Below, piece by piece: positions 19,189-28,819 of a stretch of 64,000 nt of DNA (position 1 is the first letter of the stretch; the number at the start of each line of letters is the position of its first letter). Source of the DNA: Occultella kanbiaonis (GTDB taxonomy: Bacteria; Actinomycetota; Actinomycetes; Actinomycetales; Beutenbergiaceae); the NCBI RefSeq assembly GCF_009708215.1, contig NZ_CP046175.1:4216001-4280000 (forward strand), written 5' to 3'. The notes beneath the pieces are model-generated. The model saw only the letters and a list, made by a program, of their open reading frames with translations. It had not been told where the DNA came from and ran no database searches. The position numbers and the translations under genes were made by a program.

Positions 19189-19844
19189 ACCGACGTCCCA
19201 CCCCGGCCCAGGCATGGGCCGAACTCATGGCCGGGAACACCCGCTTCGTCGAAGGGCGGATGCAGCACCCGAGTCAGAGTGTCGAGCGGCGCGCCGAGGT
19301 CTCCACCGAGCAGCACCCCTTCGCGGTCCTGTTCGGTTGCTCCGACTCCCGGGTGGCGGCCGAGATCATCTTCGACCGCGGCCTCGGTGACATGTTCGTG
19401 GTCCGCACGGCCGGGCACGTGGTGGACACCACGGTGCTCGGGTCCATCGAGTACGGGGTGGACATCCTCGGTGCACCGCTCGTCGTGGTCCTCGGCCACG
19501 ACCAGTGTGGCGCGGTCGGTGCGGCCAGCCACGCCCTCGCCACCGGCGAGCTGCCGTCCGGCTTCGTCCGCGCGATCGTGGATCGGGTGATCCCGAGCCT
19601 GGTCACGCGCACGGACCCGTCCTGGTCGATCTCCTCGTTCTTCGGCGACGGCGAACGGACCGTGCGGATCCCGGACGCCGACGAGCTGCGCCGCGAGCAC
19701 GTGCGCGCCACGGTCCGGATGCTGCAGGGCTACTCGGCGAGCCTCGCCGAGGGCGTGCGCCAGGGACGGTGCGCGATCGTCGGCGTCGAGTACACCCTCG
19801 CCGACGGCCGCGCGTCCGTGGTGGAGACCATCGGCTCGATCTGA
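19185..19844 (+). CDS. Beta-carbonic anhydrase
   Basis: 219 aa. Zinc ligands are visible in FGCSDSRVAAEIIFDRGLGD (Cys, with the Asp-Arg dyad) and LGHDQCGAV (His and Cys). ELMAGNTRFVEGRMQHP is the usual N-terminal segment, and the C-terminus GVEYTLADGRASVVETIG is conserved. It interconverts CO2 and bicarbonate in the cytosol. It is the last gene of the xseA-xseB-pfkB run and is followed by a strong hairpin facing the sugar-importer ATPase gene. Confidence 0.95.
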   Translation: MNRRPTPAQAWAELMAGNTRFVEGRMQHPSQSVERRAEVSTEQHPFAVLFGCSDSRVAAEIIFDRGLGDMFVVRTAGHVVDTTVLGSIEYGVDILGAPLVVVLGHDQCGAVGAASHALATGELPSGFVRAIVDRVIPSLVTRTDPSWSISSFFGDGERTVRIPDADELRREHVRATVRMLQGYSASLAEGVRQGRCAIVGVEYTLADGRASVVETIGSI

Positions 19845-19846
19845 CG

Positions 19847-19872
19847 CCCGACGGCGGCCGGTCGCCGTCGGG
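19847..19872. terminator. Bidirectional hairpin terminator
   Basis: Perfect 10-bp stem CCCGACGGCG / CGCCGTCGGG (19847-19856 with 19863-19872), loop GCCGGT, two bases after the carbonic-anhydrase stop and 26 bases from the end of the convergent ATPase gene. Confidence 0.75.
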
Positions 19873-19898
19873 ACCGGCTCGCCTCCGCTCGGCTCACC

Positions 19899-21167
19899 TC
19901 ACGAGGCCGTGGCGTCCTCGCGTGCGGCGCGCTCCTTCGCCCGCGCCGTCGCGCGCTGGCGAGCCTGCGCGGCCTCGGCGTCGATGGCGGCCGCCTTCTC
20001 GTCGTCGCGGGTGAGGCTGTCCTGGGTCTCCGGGTCGAACACATGCACCGACGCCGGGTCGAACCAGAGTGTGGCGGCGTCGCCGTCACGGATGCTGCTC
20101 AGTGAGTCCAGTGCCACCACGAGCTGGGTCCGCATGCCCTCGCCGTCGAGTTCCCGGTCGAGCTCCTCGAGCTGCTGCTGCACCGCGGCGTCCGTCTCGA
20201 ACGGCACGTAGGCGTACAACTCGGATCCGAGCCACTCGGTGACGTCCACGTCGGCATCGAACGTCACCCCGTTGCCGCGCTTGTCCTGCGCCACCACGTC
20301 GGCGTCCTCGAACGCGTCCGGTCGGATCCCGACGATCACCAGTTCCCGGTCCCCGATCGCCGCACGGAGACGGTCGTCAAGCGGCACCCGCACGAACGGC
20401 AGCACCAGATCGGTGCCGTCGACTCGGCCGGGCAGGAAGTTCATCGGGGGTGAGCCGATGAACCCGGCCACGAACAGGTTCACGGGCTGGTCGTACAGGG
20501 CACGCGGGCTCGCGACCTGCTGCAGCACACCCCTGCGGAGCACGGCCACCCGGTCGCCGAGCGTCATGGCCTCGGTCTGGTCGTGCGTGACGTACACGGT
20601 GGTGGTGGCCAGCCGGCGCTGCAGCCGGGCGATCTCGGTCCGCATCTGCCCGCGCAGCTTGGCGTCCAGGTTGGAGAGCGGCTCGTCGAAGAGGAATGCC
20701 TGAGCCTGGCGCACGATGGCGCGTCCCATCGCGACCCGCTGCCGCTGGCCGCCGGAGAGGTTGGCCGGCTTGCGGTCGAGGTGCTCGTCCAGCTCGAGCA
20801 GCGCGGAGGCGTTGCGGACCCTGCTGTCGATCTCGGAGTCCGAGTACTGGCCCTTGGTCAGCCGTAGCGGGAACGCGATGTTCTCGTAGACGGTCAGGTG
20901 CGGGTAGAGCGCGTAGTTCTGGAACACCATGGCCAGGTCGCGGTTGCGTGGAGCGAGGTCGTTGACCCGCTTGCCGCCGATCTCCAGGTCGCCGGAGGTG
21001 ATGTCCTCGAGGCCCACGATCATGCGCAGCAGGGTCGACTTCCCACATCCGGACGGGCCCACCAGGATCACGAACTCGCCGTCCGCGATGTCCAGGCTCA
21101 CGTCGTTCACGGCCGGGAACCCGTCGCCGTACTTCTTCACGATGTGGTTCAAGGTGATCGAAGCCAT
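19899..21167 (-). CDS. sugC: ABC sugar importer ATPase (MsmK/UgpC/SugC type)
   Basis: 422 aa. [10 protein letters not shown] (Walker A, about 37-46), [20 protein letters not shown] (Q-loop), [18 protein letters not shown] (signature), [14 protein letters not shown] (Walker B, D-loop) and [20 protein letters not shown] (switch). The C-terminal 180 residues form the regulatory OB (TOBE) domain with [15 protein letters not shown] basic, Ala/Arg-rich tail of about 40 residues is an extension. It is the last gene of the importer operon and the only ATPase of this class in the window; such subunits are often shared among several importers, possibly including the Ugp-like one. Confidence 0.92.
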   Translation of the reverse strand: MASITLNHIVKKYGDGFPAVNDVSLDIADGEFVILVGPSGCGKSTLLRMIVGLEDITSGDLEIGGKRVNDLAPRNRDLAMVFQNYALYPHLTVYENIAFPLRLTKGQYSDSEIDSRVRNASALLELDEHLDRKPANLSGGQRQRVAMGRAIVRQAQAFLFDEPLSNLDAKLRGQMRTEIARLQRRLATTTVYVTHDQTEAMTLGDRVAVLRRGVLQQVASPRALYDQPVNLFVAGFIGSPPMNFLPGRVDGTDLVLPFVRVPLDDRLRAAIGDRELVIVGIRPDAFEDADVVAQDKRGNGVTFDADVDVTEWLGSELYAYVPFETDAAVQQQLEELDRELDGEGMRTQLVVALDSLSSIRDGDAATLWFDPASVHVFDPETQDSLTRDDEKAAAIDAEAAQARQRATARAKERAAREDATAS

Positions 21168-21204
21168 CTCCGATGTCTCCTTCTACTCGTTCGCGTCAGG
21201 GCGG

Positions 21205-22050
21205 TCAGCCCTTGACGGCTCCCTGGGTCAGTCCGGCCACGATCTGTCGTTGGAACAGCAACACCAGCACGATCACCGGAATGGTGACCACCACCGCGGC
21301 CGCCGAGATGGCGCCGGTGGGATCCTCGAAGTAGGACTCCCCGGTGAAGAACGCCAGTGCGGCAGGCACCGGTCGAGCGGCGCTGGTGGAGGTCAGTGAG
21401 ATCCCGTAGACGAAGTCGTTCCACGCGATGAAGAACGCGATCAGGGCCGTGGTGAACACACCGGGCGCGGCCAGCGGCACGATCGCCTTGCGGAACGCCT
21501 GCATCGGGGTGGCTCCGTCGACCTGCGCGGCCTGCTCCAGCTCCCAGGGGATCTGCCGGAAGAAGGCCGCCAGCGTCCACATCGAGATCGGCAGCGTCAG
21601 CGAGAGATACGGGATGATCAGCCCGGCCCAGGTGTCGTACAGCCCGATCGAGCGCCAGATGTTGAACAGCGGCGTCACGATCGAGATCACCGGGAAGATC
21701 GACACCCCGAGCGCGGTGGTCAGCACGAGCCGCTTTCCGGGGAAGTCCAGCCGGGCGATCGCGTATGCCGCCACGGTGGCCAGCACCACCGCGATCAGCG
21801 TCGCGATCAGCGAGATGCCGATGGAGTTGCGCAGGGCCGGCAGGAACAGGTCGCGGGCGGAGCCGTCCGGGCTGAGGATCTGCGCGTAGTTCTCCCACGT
21901 CCAGGTGGTCGGCAGGAACTTGCCGGAGGTGAGGTCGCCCGGCAACTTGAACGACGTCGCCAGGATCGAGAACACCGGGAACAGCGCGTAGACGAGTACC
22001 AGCACCGTGATGACGGCCCACCACATCTTCTGGCGTCCAGTGAGAGCCAT
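21205..22050 (-). CDS. sugB: ABC sugar importer permease (SugB/MalG type)
   Basis: 281 aa with six membrane segments (first WWAVITVLVLVYALFPVFSIL, about 10-30). The EAA loop ELEQAAQVDGATPMQAFRKA lies near 184-203, and FIAWNDFVYGISLT follows. Its ATG overlaps the stop of the sister permease (ATGA). The gene order binding protein, permease, permease, ATPase matches LpqY-SugABC trehalose importers of mycobacteria, the basis of the symbol; maltose-type substrates are equally possible. Confidence 0.85.
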   Translation of the reverse strand: MALTGRQKMWWAVITVLVLVYALFPVFSILATSFKLPGDLTSGKFLPTTWTWENYAQILSPDGSARDLFLPALRNSIGISLIATLIAVVLATVAAYAIARLDFPGKRLVLTTALGVSIFPVISIVTPLFNIWRSIGLYDTWAGLIIPYLSLTLPISMWTLAAFFRQIPWELEQAAQVDGATPMQAFRKAIVPLAAPGVFTTALIAFFIAWNDFVYGISLTSTSAARPVPAALAFFTGESYFEDPTGAISAAAVVVTIPVIVLVLLFQRQIVAGLTQGAVKG

Positions 22051-23021
22051 CAGTTGCCTCCTCGCGCACTCGAGAGGTCCACTTTGAAGAGCTTGATCGC
22101 CACGAAGCAGATGGCGACCACGGACAGGAAGAGCAGCACCGAGACGGCGGAGCCGAGTCCGATCTCGAGGCGCCCGATGGACGTTCGATAGGCAAGCAGG
22201 GAGAGCACGGTGGTGCCGTTAGCGCCGTTCGTCATGACGAACACGTTGTCGAAGATGCGGAACGCGTCCAGTGCCCGGAACAGCACGGCCACCATGATCG
22301 CGGCCTTCATGTTGGGCACGATCACGCGCTTGAACACCTGCCAGCTGGTGGCCCCGTCCACCTTCGCCGCTTCCTCCAGCTCCCCCGGGACCTGCGCGAG
22401 GCCGGCGAGGAGCAGCAGCGAGATGAACGGGGTCGTCTTCCAGATCTCCGAGGCCATGATCACGAACAGGCTCGTCCCCTGGGAGGCGAACCAGTTCAGG
22501 TCCTCGCTGACCCCCGGGACCCAGTCGAACCAGGAGTTCACGTACCCGGAGCTGATGTCGAAGGCGTAGAACCACGCGAACGCCGAGACCACCGTGATGA
22601 TGCCGTAGGGCACCAGGATCGCCGTGCGAAGTGCGCCGCGCAGGTTCTGGATGGCTCGGTGCATGACCAGCGCGAGGGCGAAGCCGATGACCAGTTCGAC
22701 CAGGACGGTCACCACCGTGATGAACAGAGTCACCCCCATCGCGGACCAGAACACCGGGTCGGTGAGCACGACCGCGTAGTTGCCGAACCCGACGAACTCG
22801 TTGGCGTCGGGGGCGGTCAGCCGGATCCTGGAGAGGGAGTCGATGAACGCCTGCACGATCGGGTAGAGCGTCACGGCGACCATCACGACGAACGCCGGCG
22901 CCGCGAGCATCAGACCGAGCCGGGCCTCGGATCGGGCCCGGTCGCTCGCGCGCGGCTTCCGGCGCGCGGCGCGTTCCTTGACGTCGGGACCGGTCGCAGG
23001 CCCGCTCGCACTGTGACTCAC
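22050..23021 (-). CDS. sugA: ABC sugar importer permease (SugA/MalF type)
   Basis: 323 aa. A charged N-terminus (1-38, Arg/Lys-rich) precedes six segments beginning LGLMLAAPAFVVMVAVTLYPI. The EAA loop ELEEAAKVDGATSWQVFKRV lies near 214-233. GTG 23021 starts within the stop of the binding-protein gene (GTGA overlap), and the 3' end overlaps sugB, so all three are translationally coupled. Confidence 0.86.
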   Translation of the reverse strand: MSHSASGPATGPDVKERAARRKPRASDRARSEARLGLMLAAPAFVVMVAVTLYPIVQAFIDSLSRIRLTAPDANEFVGFGNYAVVLTDPVFWSAMGVTLFITVVTVLVELVIGFALALVMHRAIQNLRGALRTAILVPYGIITVVSAFAWFYAFDISSGYVNSWFDWVPGVSEDLNWFASQGTSLFVIMASEIWKTTPFISLLLLAGLAQVPGELEEAAKVDGATSWQVFKRVIVPNMKAAIMVAVLFRALDAFRIFDNVFVMTNGANGTTVLSLLAYRTSIGRLEIGLGSAVSVLLFLSVVAICFVAIKLFKVDLSSARGGN

Positions 23022-24304
23022 AGCAGACGCTCCCCTCGCAGGACGGCGGTGATGAGCTCGGTGGCCGCTTCCGGAGACGTGTCCGGGTTCACGTCGGAGA
23101 CCGGGTACCAGGTCTCCTGCAACCCGGTGCTGATCTCGTTGTAGAGCGGCGTCTGCGGCCGTGGCGCGGCCTGCTCGAGGGAGTCCCGGATCATCTCGTA
23201 CATCGGGAAGGTCTCCTGGACCTCGGCATCCTCGTAGGCCTCGGTGTTCGAGGCCGGGTTCCCGTCGTTGACCATGTAGAACGCCTGGTGCTCGGGGGTG
23301 ACGATGCACTGTGCGGCCTCGAAGGCCAGGTCGGTGTGCTCGCTGAAGGCACCGACGCCGAGGTTGATCCCGCCCACCGGGGGTGCGGAGTCCGTGCCCT
23401 CGGTGACCGCCGGGTAGAGCGCCCAGCCGAAGTCGTCGAGCACGGACTCCTCGAGCAGGCCGTCGTCGACCGCCTGTTGGGTGGAGGTCCACACGAACGG
23501 CCAGTTCACCATGAAGGAGGCGTCATCGCCCTGGAAGAGCCGCAGCGACGCGGACTCGTCGGAGGTCGGCAGGCCCGGCCCGCCCAGGCCCTCGCTGCCG
23601 ATCTGCCCCATGATCCGCGCGGCCTCGCGCCCGGCGTCGGTCTCCAGACCGAGTTCGGTGTCCTCGGCGCTCGAGCCGGGATTCGTGATGATCTCACCGC
23701 CGGCCGAGGCGATCAGGGCGTTGATCCAGACGGTGAGGGACTCCCCCTTGATGCCCTGGACCGCGAGGTAGAGGTCCTGGTCGGTGGCCACCTCGATCAG
23801 CTGGTCCCAGGTCACCGGCTGCGACATGTCCAGCCCGGCCTCCTCGACCACGGACTCGCGGTACCAGAGCAGCTGGGTGTTGGCCCAGAACGGGATCGCG
23901 ACGAGCTCGTCGTTCCAGGTGGCCGAGTCCAGCGAGCCCTGCACCACGTTCTCGGAGACGGCTTCGGCAACATCGTCGGGGATCGGCGCCAGGAAGCCGG
24001 GCTCGGAGAGCTCGGGGATGAACGGCGGGTCCAGGCTCATCAGGTCGATCGAGCGGTCCTCCGCGGCCAGACGTCGCGCGAGCTGCTCGCGCTGGGCGGC
24101 GGCATCCCGCGGCAGCAGCACCGTCTCGATGGTGTACGCACCGTCCGCCGCCTCGGTGCACTCGGCAGCGATCTGCGCCTGGCCACCGTTGTCCGAGTTG
24201 ATGTACCAGTTCAGCGTCGGTGGGCCATCGTCGGGCGCACACGCGGCGAGGGTCGCCACGAGTGCTGCTCCGGCGGTCGCCGCAACCATTCGGTTTCGTC
24301 GCAC
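23018..24304 (-). CDS. lpqY: Sugar-binding lipoprotein (LpqY-like)
   Basis: 428 aa. The signal peptide ends in lipobox TLAAC (Cys about 22), so it is membrane-anchored outside. The binding fold shows TLNWYINSDNGGQAQIAAEC, LMSLDPPFIPELSEPGFLAP, AIPFWANTQLLWYRESVVEE and VGGINLGVGAFSEHTDLAFE, resembling trehalose/maltose-binding LpqY-type proteins. GTG 24304 has GGGGAGG eight bases upstream; ATG 24289 is an alternative. First gene of the sugABC operon. The ligand is inferred, not shown. Confidence 0.85.
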   Translation of the reverse strand: MRRNRMVAATAGAALVATLAACAPDDGPPTLNWYINSDNGGQAQIAAECTEAADGAYTIETVLLPRDAAAQREQLARRLAAEDRSIDLMSLDPPFIPELSEPGFLAPIPDDVAEAVSENVVQGSLDSATWNDELVAIPFWANTQLLWYRESVVEEAGLDMSQPVTWDQLIEVATDQDLYLAVQGIKGESLTVWINALIASAGGEIITNPGSSAEDTELGLETDAGREAARIMGQIGSEGLGGPGLPTSDESASLRLFQGDDASFMVNWPFVWTSTQQAVDDGLLEESVLDDFGWALYPAVTEGTDSAPPVGGINLGVGAFSEHTDLAFEAAQCIVTPEHQAFYMVNDGNPASNTEAYEDAEVQETFPMYEMIRDSLEQAAPRPQTPLYNEISTGLQETWYPVSDVNPDTSPEAATELITAVLRGERLL

Positions 24305-24428
24305 CAGACCTCCCCAAAGATCGCGTCATCGACTGATCTCAGGCGACAGCCAACACCCGATCGGGCGAGCGCGCACGTCGAGCGCCGGCCCGTACCACCC
24401 GGACCGGAGGGACGCACCACGCAGGCGA

Positions 24429-24480
24429 GTGCCCGCGATCACGCTCACATCCGTCGAGGCGTGAACGAGATCGCGGGCAC
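24429..24480 (-). terminator. Hairpin terminator after the HTH-MurA gene
   Basis: Arms GTGCCCGCGATC (24429-24440) and GATCGCGGGCAC (24469-24480) pair perfectly over 12 bp. An inner TCACGC/GCGTGA pair extends the structure. It begins 20 bases past the stop of the fusion gene (minus strand). Confidence 0.65.
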
Positions 24481-24500
24481 CGGCGCAGGCCCGCGGGTGG

Positions 24501-26042
24501 TCAGTCCCGGAAGGTCTCGATCTGGGCGCCGAGCTCGATCAGTCGCTCCTGCAGCTGCTCGTAGCCGCGGGCGATGATGTCCACCCCGCGGAGCACGGAG
24601 GTGCCCTTCGCGGCAAGCATGGCGAGCAGGATGACGACGGCGGGACGCAGCGCGGGCGGGCAGCTCACCTCGGCGCCGGACCAGTGGGTCGGGCCGTTGA
24701 TGTCGAGGCGGTGCGGGTCGAGCAGGCGCACGTCCGCGCCGAGGCGGGTCAGGACGCTCAGGTGGATGGCCCGGTTGTCGTAGACCCAGTCGTGGATCAG
24801 CGTGTGCCCCGAGGCGCAGGCCGCGATGACGGCGAAGAACGGCAGGTTGTCGATGTTCAGCCCGGGGAAGGGCATCGGATGGATCTTGTCGATCGGCGCC
24901 CTCAGCTCACTCGGCTTGACCGTCACGTCCACCAGGCGGGTTCGTCCGTTCGCCGCCGGGTACTCCTCGGAGAGCACGTACCGCAGTCCCATCTCGGCGA
25001 GGGTGGCGAGCTCGATCTCCATGAACTCGATCGGCACCCGGGCCACGGTGATCTCGGAATGCGTCACGATCCCGGCCGTGAGCAGGCTCATCGCCTCGAT
25101 CGGATCCTCGGCCAGGGCGTAGTCGACGTCCGAGTCGATGTCGGCGAGGCCGTGCACCGTCAGCGTGGTCGTACCCACTCCGTCGATCCGCACCCCGAGC
25201 AGGTCGAGATAGAAGCACAGGTCCTGGACCATGTAGTTCGAGCTGGCGTTGCGGATGGTGGTCACCCCCGGGTGCCGGGCCGCTGCCATGATGGCGTTCT
25301 CGGTGACCGTGTCACCGCGCTCGGTGAGGACCACCTTGATGTCCTGCGGGCGGTCCGGCGCGACGGTGGCGTGGTAGGCGCCGGAAGTGGCCACCACCTC
25401 CAGCCCGAACGGGCGCAGCGCGATCATGTGCGGCTCCACGGTCCGGGTGCCGAGGTCGCAACCGCCGGCGTACGGCAGCTCGAAGTCCGGATTCCGGTTC
25501 AGAAGCGGTCCGAGGAACATGATGATGCTGCGGGTGCGCTTCGCGGCATCGGCGTCCATCGCGTCCAGGTCGAGGTGGGCGGGCGGGACGATATCCAGGT
25601 CGTGGCCGTCGGCGGACCAGGTGACCTTGACCCCGATGGACCGGAGCACGTCCACGATCCGGTCGACCTCGACGATCCGAGCCACACCGCGCAGCCGGGT
25701 CCGGCCCTGGTTCAGGAGCGAGGCGCAGAGCAGGGCGACCGCACCGTTCTTGGACGATTTGACCGTGATCGTGCCGGAGAGCTGCTGACCGCCGGTCACC
25801 CGCAGGTGCGAGGCCCGCGGCGCACCGATGGAGAGCAGATCGGCCTCGAGGGCGCGGTTGATCCGCGTGAGAAGCTCGACGGAGAGGTTCTGACTGCCCT
25901 GCTCGATCCGGGCGATGGCGCTCTGGGAGGTGTTCAGGCGCTCGGCGAGCTGGCTCTGGGTCAAGCCCTTGTTCTGACGAGCCCCACGGATCAGGGTGCC
26001 GATCTCGGCGACGGAGGTATCGGTCTCTTCAATCACGGTCAT
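24501..26042 (-). CDS. XRE HTH regulator fused to a MurA-like enolpyruvyl transferase
   Basis: 513 aa. Residues 10-70 form a Cro/C1-type HTH: LIRGARQNKGLTQSQLAERL, then NTSQSAIARIEQGSQNLSVE. From about residue 80 it is an EPT/RT3 fold like MurA (UDP-GlcNAc 1-carboxyvinyltransferase). The KN pair of MurA is kept in TVKSSKNGAVALLC. The Cys loop is GGCDLGTRTVEPH, retaining the active-site Cys and the Arg five residues on. The segment corresponding to MurA FPTDMQAQF is altered to FPGLNIDNLPFF, so turnover may differ. MurA normally lacks a DNA-binding domain. A perfect palindrome sits ten bases before the ATG. It could be a cell-wall-precursor-sensing repressor, a real MurA isozyme, or both. Confidence 0.9.
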   Translation of the reverse strand: MTVIEETDTSVAEIGTLIRGARQNKGLTQSQLAERLNTSQSAIARIEQGSQNLSVELLTRINRALEADLLSIGAPRASHLRVTGGQQLSGTITVKSSKNGAVALLCASLLNQGRTRLRGVARIVEVDRIVDVLRSIGVKVTWSADGHDLDIVPPAHLDLDAMDADAAKRTRSIIMFLGPLLNRNPDFELPYAGGCDLGTRTVEPHMIALRPFGLEVVATSGAYHATVAPDRPQDIKVVLTERGDTVTENAIMAAARHPGVTTIRNASSNYMVQDLCFYLDLLGVRIDGVGTTTLTVHGLADIDSDVDYALAEDPIEAMSLLTAGIVTHSEITVARVPIEFMEIELATLAEMGLRYVLSEEYPAANGRTRLVDVTVKPSELRAPIDKIHPMPFPGLNIDNLPFFAVIAACASGHTLIHDWVYDNRAIHLSVLTRLGADVRLLDPHRLDINGPTHWSGAEVSCPPALRPAVVILLAMLAAKGTSVLRGVDIIARGYEQLQERLIELGAQIETFRD

Positions 26043-26051
26043 GGCGTCACG

Positions 26052-26071
26052 ATATCTCACATCTGAGATAT
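26052..26071. promoter_or_regulatory. Palindromic operator before the HTH-MurA gene
   Basis: ATATCTCA-CATC-TGAGATAT is a perfect inverted repeat whose edge lies nine bases from the start codon at 26042. It is AT-rich in a GC-rich setting. A further TGAGAT half-site follows near 26084. The position is ideal for autorepression by the encoded XRE domain. Confidence 0.7.
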
Positions 26072-26115
26072 TGCGAGGTTCAGTGAGATGGAACACAGCG
26101 CGTGTCGCCAGATCG

Positions 26116-26154
26116 GGTGCCGACCTCATGCGCTGCACGCATGAGGTCGGCACC
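26116..26154 (-). terminator. Strong hairpin terminator after phoH-like gene
   Basis: Perfect 17-bp stem (arms 26116-26132 and 26138-26154, left arm GGTGCCGACCTCATGCG) with loop CTGCA. It lies six bases past the stop of the PIN-PhoH gene and upstream of the fusion gene's operator, separating the two transcription units. Confidence 0.8.
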
Positions 26155-26159
26155 GGAGA

Positions 26160-27587
26160 TCAGGCTTCGATGCCCTCCAGCAGCTCGGTGACCAGGGCCG
26201 CGACCGGGGACCGCTCGGAGCGGGTCAGGGTGACGTGGGCGAACAGCGGGTGCCCCTTCAGTGCCTCGATCACGGCGGCGACCCCGTCGTGCCGCCCCAC
26301 CCGGAGGTTGTCCCGCTGGGCGACGTCGTGGGTGAGGACCACCCTCGAGCTCTGCCCGATCCGGGACAGCACCGTGAGCAGCACGTTGCGCTCGAGCGAC
26401 TGTGCCTCGTCCACGATCACGAAGGCGTCGTGCAGGGACCGGCCACGGATGTGCGTGAGCGGGAGCACCTCGAGCATGCCCCGGTCCATGACCTCCTCGA
26501 CGACCTCCGAGGAGACGACCGCGCCGAGGGTGTCGAAGACGGCCTGGGCCCAGGGGTTCATCTTCTCGGCCTCGCTGCCCGGCAGGTAGCCGAGCTCCTG
26601 GCCGCCGACGGCGTACAGCGGTCGGAACACCATGACCTTCCGGTGCTCGCGCCGCTCAAGCACGGCCTCGAGCCCCGCACAGAGGGCCAGCGCGGACTTC
26701 CCCGTCCCCGCCCGGCCCCCGAGGGAGACGATGCCGATCTCCGGATCGAGCAGCAGGTCGATCGCGATCCGCTGCTCGGCGCTGCGCCCGTGCATCCCGA
26801 AGATGTCCCGGTCGCCCCGGACCAGCGCGATCTGCTTGTCCGGCGTGACCCGCCCGAGCCCCGAGCCGCGGGGCGAGTGCAGCACCAGGCCGGTGTGACA
26901 CGGCAGGTCCCGGACGCCGTCGCCCATCGCCAGGTCCGCGATGGAGAGGTGCTCCTCACCGAACAGCGTGGCCATCTCCGACTCCGTGACGGACGCCTCT
27001 GACATGCCCCGCCAGCCGGAATCGACCGCCAGCTGGGCGCGGTATTCCTCGGCCCGGATCCCGACGGCCGACGCCTTGACCCGCATCGGTAGGTCCTTGG
27101 AGACCACCCGGACAGTGAGCCCCTCGGAGCGAAGGTTCGCCGCGACGGAGAGGATCCGGGTGTCGTTGTCACCCAGGCGCAGGCCCGAGGGCAGGATCGA
27201 GGGGTCGGAGTGGTTCAGCTCGACCCGGACGGTGCCGCCCGCCTCGCCGACTGCGATGGGCTCGTCGAGCTTGCCGTGCTTGACCCGAAGGTCGTCGAGG
27301 ATCCGCAGCGCGCTGCGTGCGAAGTAGCCGAGTTCGGGGTGGTGGCGCTTGGCCTCCAACTCGGTGATGACGACGATCGGCAGCACCACGTCGTGTTCGG
27401 CGAACCGGTAGATCGCGCGCGGGTCGGACAGCAACACAGAGGTGTCGAGGACATAGGTGACGCGTGCGCCGTCGGTGCCGTCAGGGGCGGTGTGGGGATC
27501 GGGGACCGGCAGCACGCCGGGGAGTCCCTCACCGCCCTTCGATGTGCCGGGGATCGGATCGTCGAACGCGAGGGACTCACGGGTCAC
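26160..27587 (-). CDS. PIN domain-PhoH ATPase fusion (PhoH2 type)
   Basis: 475 aa. An N-terminal PIN-type RNase domain (about 40-190: [15 protein letters not shown], the acidic [10 protein letters not shown], and GDNDTRIL) is joined to a PhoH P-loop ATPase (about 280-470): [20 protein letters not shown] (Walker A), [15 protein letters not shown], and [13 protein letters not shown] (Walker B). Characterised mycobacterial PhoH2 is an ATP-dependent RNA helicase and RNase. GTG 27587 was chosen for its GGAGGAGCTACCA site; the frame is open to 27740. The gene ends at a 17-bp hairpin. Monocistronic. Confidence 0.94.
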   Translation of the reverse strand: MTRESLAFDDPIPGTSKGGEGLPGVLPVPDPHTAPDGTDGARVTYVLDTSVLLSDPRAIYRFAEHDVVLPIVVITELEAKRHHPELGYFARSALRILDDLRVKHGKLDEPIAVGEAGGTVRVELNHSDPSILPSGLRLGDNDTRILSVAANLRSEGLTVRVVSKDLPMRVKASAVGIRAEEYRAQLAVDSGWRGMSEASVTESEMATLFGEEHLSIADLAMGDGVRDLPCHTGLVLHSPRGSGLGRVTPDKQIALVRGDRDIFGMHGRSAEQRIAIDLLLDPEIGIVSLGGRAGTGKSALALCAGLEAVLERREHRKVMVFRPLYAVGGQELGYLPGSEAEKMNPWAQAVFDTLGAVVSSEVVEEVMDRGMLEVLPLTHIRGRSLHDAFVIVDEAQSLERNVLLTVLSRIGQSSRVVLTHDVAQRDNLRVGRHDGVAAVIEALKGHPLFAHVTLTRSERSPVAALVTELLEGIEA

Positions 27588-27872
27588 TGGTAGCTCCTCC
27601 AGATGGACCTGCTCCGCTGCGCATTGCCGCGCTGCGGGTGCGGGGTGAGGGCGGTCGGCCCGACGAGGGGCCGGCGGCCCCTCTCCCACCTGAGCGTGTG
27701 CTCCATGGGCTGGCCTCCCGGTGGGTGACCGGAGTGCCACCCAGTGATGACCACGCTACGACCGCACCGGAGCTACGCGTGGGAGCGACGCGGCGTGGCG
27801 CGGCGAACCGCGAAGAGTTCACCTCCCGGACACATTCGGGACGTCCGCAGCCCGCCGTGACCCGCGCTCTCG

Positions 27873-28634
27873 TCAGCGACCGAGGCGCCGCTCTCGCTCA
27901 CCGAAGGAGCGCAGGGCGCGCAGGAAGTCCACCCGGCGGAAGTCCGGCCAGTAGGCCTCGCAGAAGTAGAACTCGCTGTGCGCGCTCTGCCAGAGCAGGA
28001 AGCCACCGAGCCGCTGCTCCCCGGAGGTGCGGATGACGAGGTCGGGGTCGGGCTGGCCCTTGGTGTAGAGGTGCTCGGCGATCTTGTCAACGGTGACCGC
28101 GTCGGTGAGGTCCTCCAGCGAGCGTCCCTGCTCCGTGTACTCCTTGATCAGCGAGCGCACCGCGTTCGCGATCTCGTGGCGCCCGCCGTAGCCGACGGCG
28201 ATGTTGACGTGCACCCCGTCCACGTCCGCGGTGAGGGCCTCGGCCGCGCGCAGCCGGTCGGAGATCTCCTCCGGCAGCAGGTCCAGCTCCCCGACCATCC
28301 GCAACCGCCAACGTCGGGTGGTGGCGAGCTTCGCGACTGTGGCGGCGATGATCTCGAGGAGGTCGGTGATCTCGGCGGGGTCGCGCCGGAGGTTGTCGGT
28401 GGAGAGCATCCACAGTGTGACGACCCCGACACCCACCTCCTCGCACCAGGTGAGCAGGTCGGTGATCCGGTCCGCCCCGGCCTGATGACCTTGCGCCGTC
28501 TCCAGGCCCACCGAGCGCGCCCAGCGACGGTTCCCGTCCAGCATCACACCGATGTGATGCGGTACCGGTCGGCCGTGCAACTGGTTCGCGAGCTTGCGCT
28601 CGTAGATGCCGTAGAGGAAGTTCGGTGGCCGCAT
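27873..28634 (-). CDS. Short-chain Z-isoprenyl diphosphate synthase (Rv1086-like, UppS family)
   Basis: 253 aa cis-prenyltransferase. IGVMLDGNRRWARSVGLETA (about 29-48) contains the catalytic Asp and substrate-binding Arg pair. LSTDNLRRDPAEITDLLEII, GYGGRHEIANAVRSL and DLVIRTSGEQRLGGFLLWQS complete the family set. The DNLRRDP pattern and MRPPNFLYGIYERKL start resemble mycobacterial Rv1086, which makes (2Z,6E)-farnesyl diphosphate for decaprenyl-phosphate synthesis, more than full-length UppS. GGAGGAG precedes ATG 28634. It diverges from a hemolysin-III gene, the same neighbourhood as Rv1085c-Rv1086. Confidence 0.88.
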   Translation of the reverse strand: MRPPNFLYGIYERKLANQLHGRPVPHHIGVMLDGNRRWARSVGLETAQGHQAGADRITDLLTWCEEVGVGVVTLWMLSTDNLRRDPAEITDLLEIIAATVAKLATTRRWRLRMVGELDLLPEEISDRLRAAEALTADVDGVHVNIAVGYGGRHEIANAVRSLIKEYTEQGRSLEDLTDAVTVDKIAEHLYTKGQPDPDLVIRTSGEQRLGGFLLWQSAHSEFYFCEAYWPDFRRVDFLRALRSFGERERRLGR

Positions 28635-28819
28635 CTCGGTTTCCGCTCCTCCTCGCGTGGGTGCCTGCACCCGATCGTCCCTCGCACCGTCGGGGTGCAG
28701 GCACACGCTACAACTCTCGACCGGTGCGCGGACCTACGCTTGCGTAACCTACGATGGCGTAAGGACTGTTGCCTCCAACGGTACGACCCAGCCTGCACCG
28801 AGACGAAGAAGGGGCCTCC

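Noticed and set aside
24684-26066. Open frame of 460 codons opposite the HTH-MurA gene
   Set aside because: No recognisable domain and Asp/His/Val/Gly-rich composition typical of antisense of a GC-rich gene.
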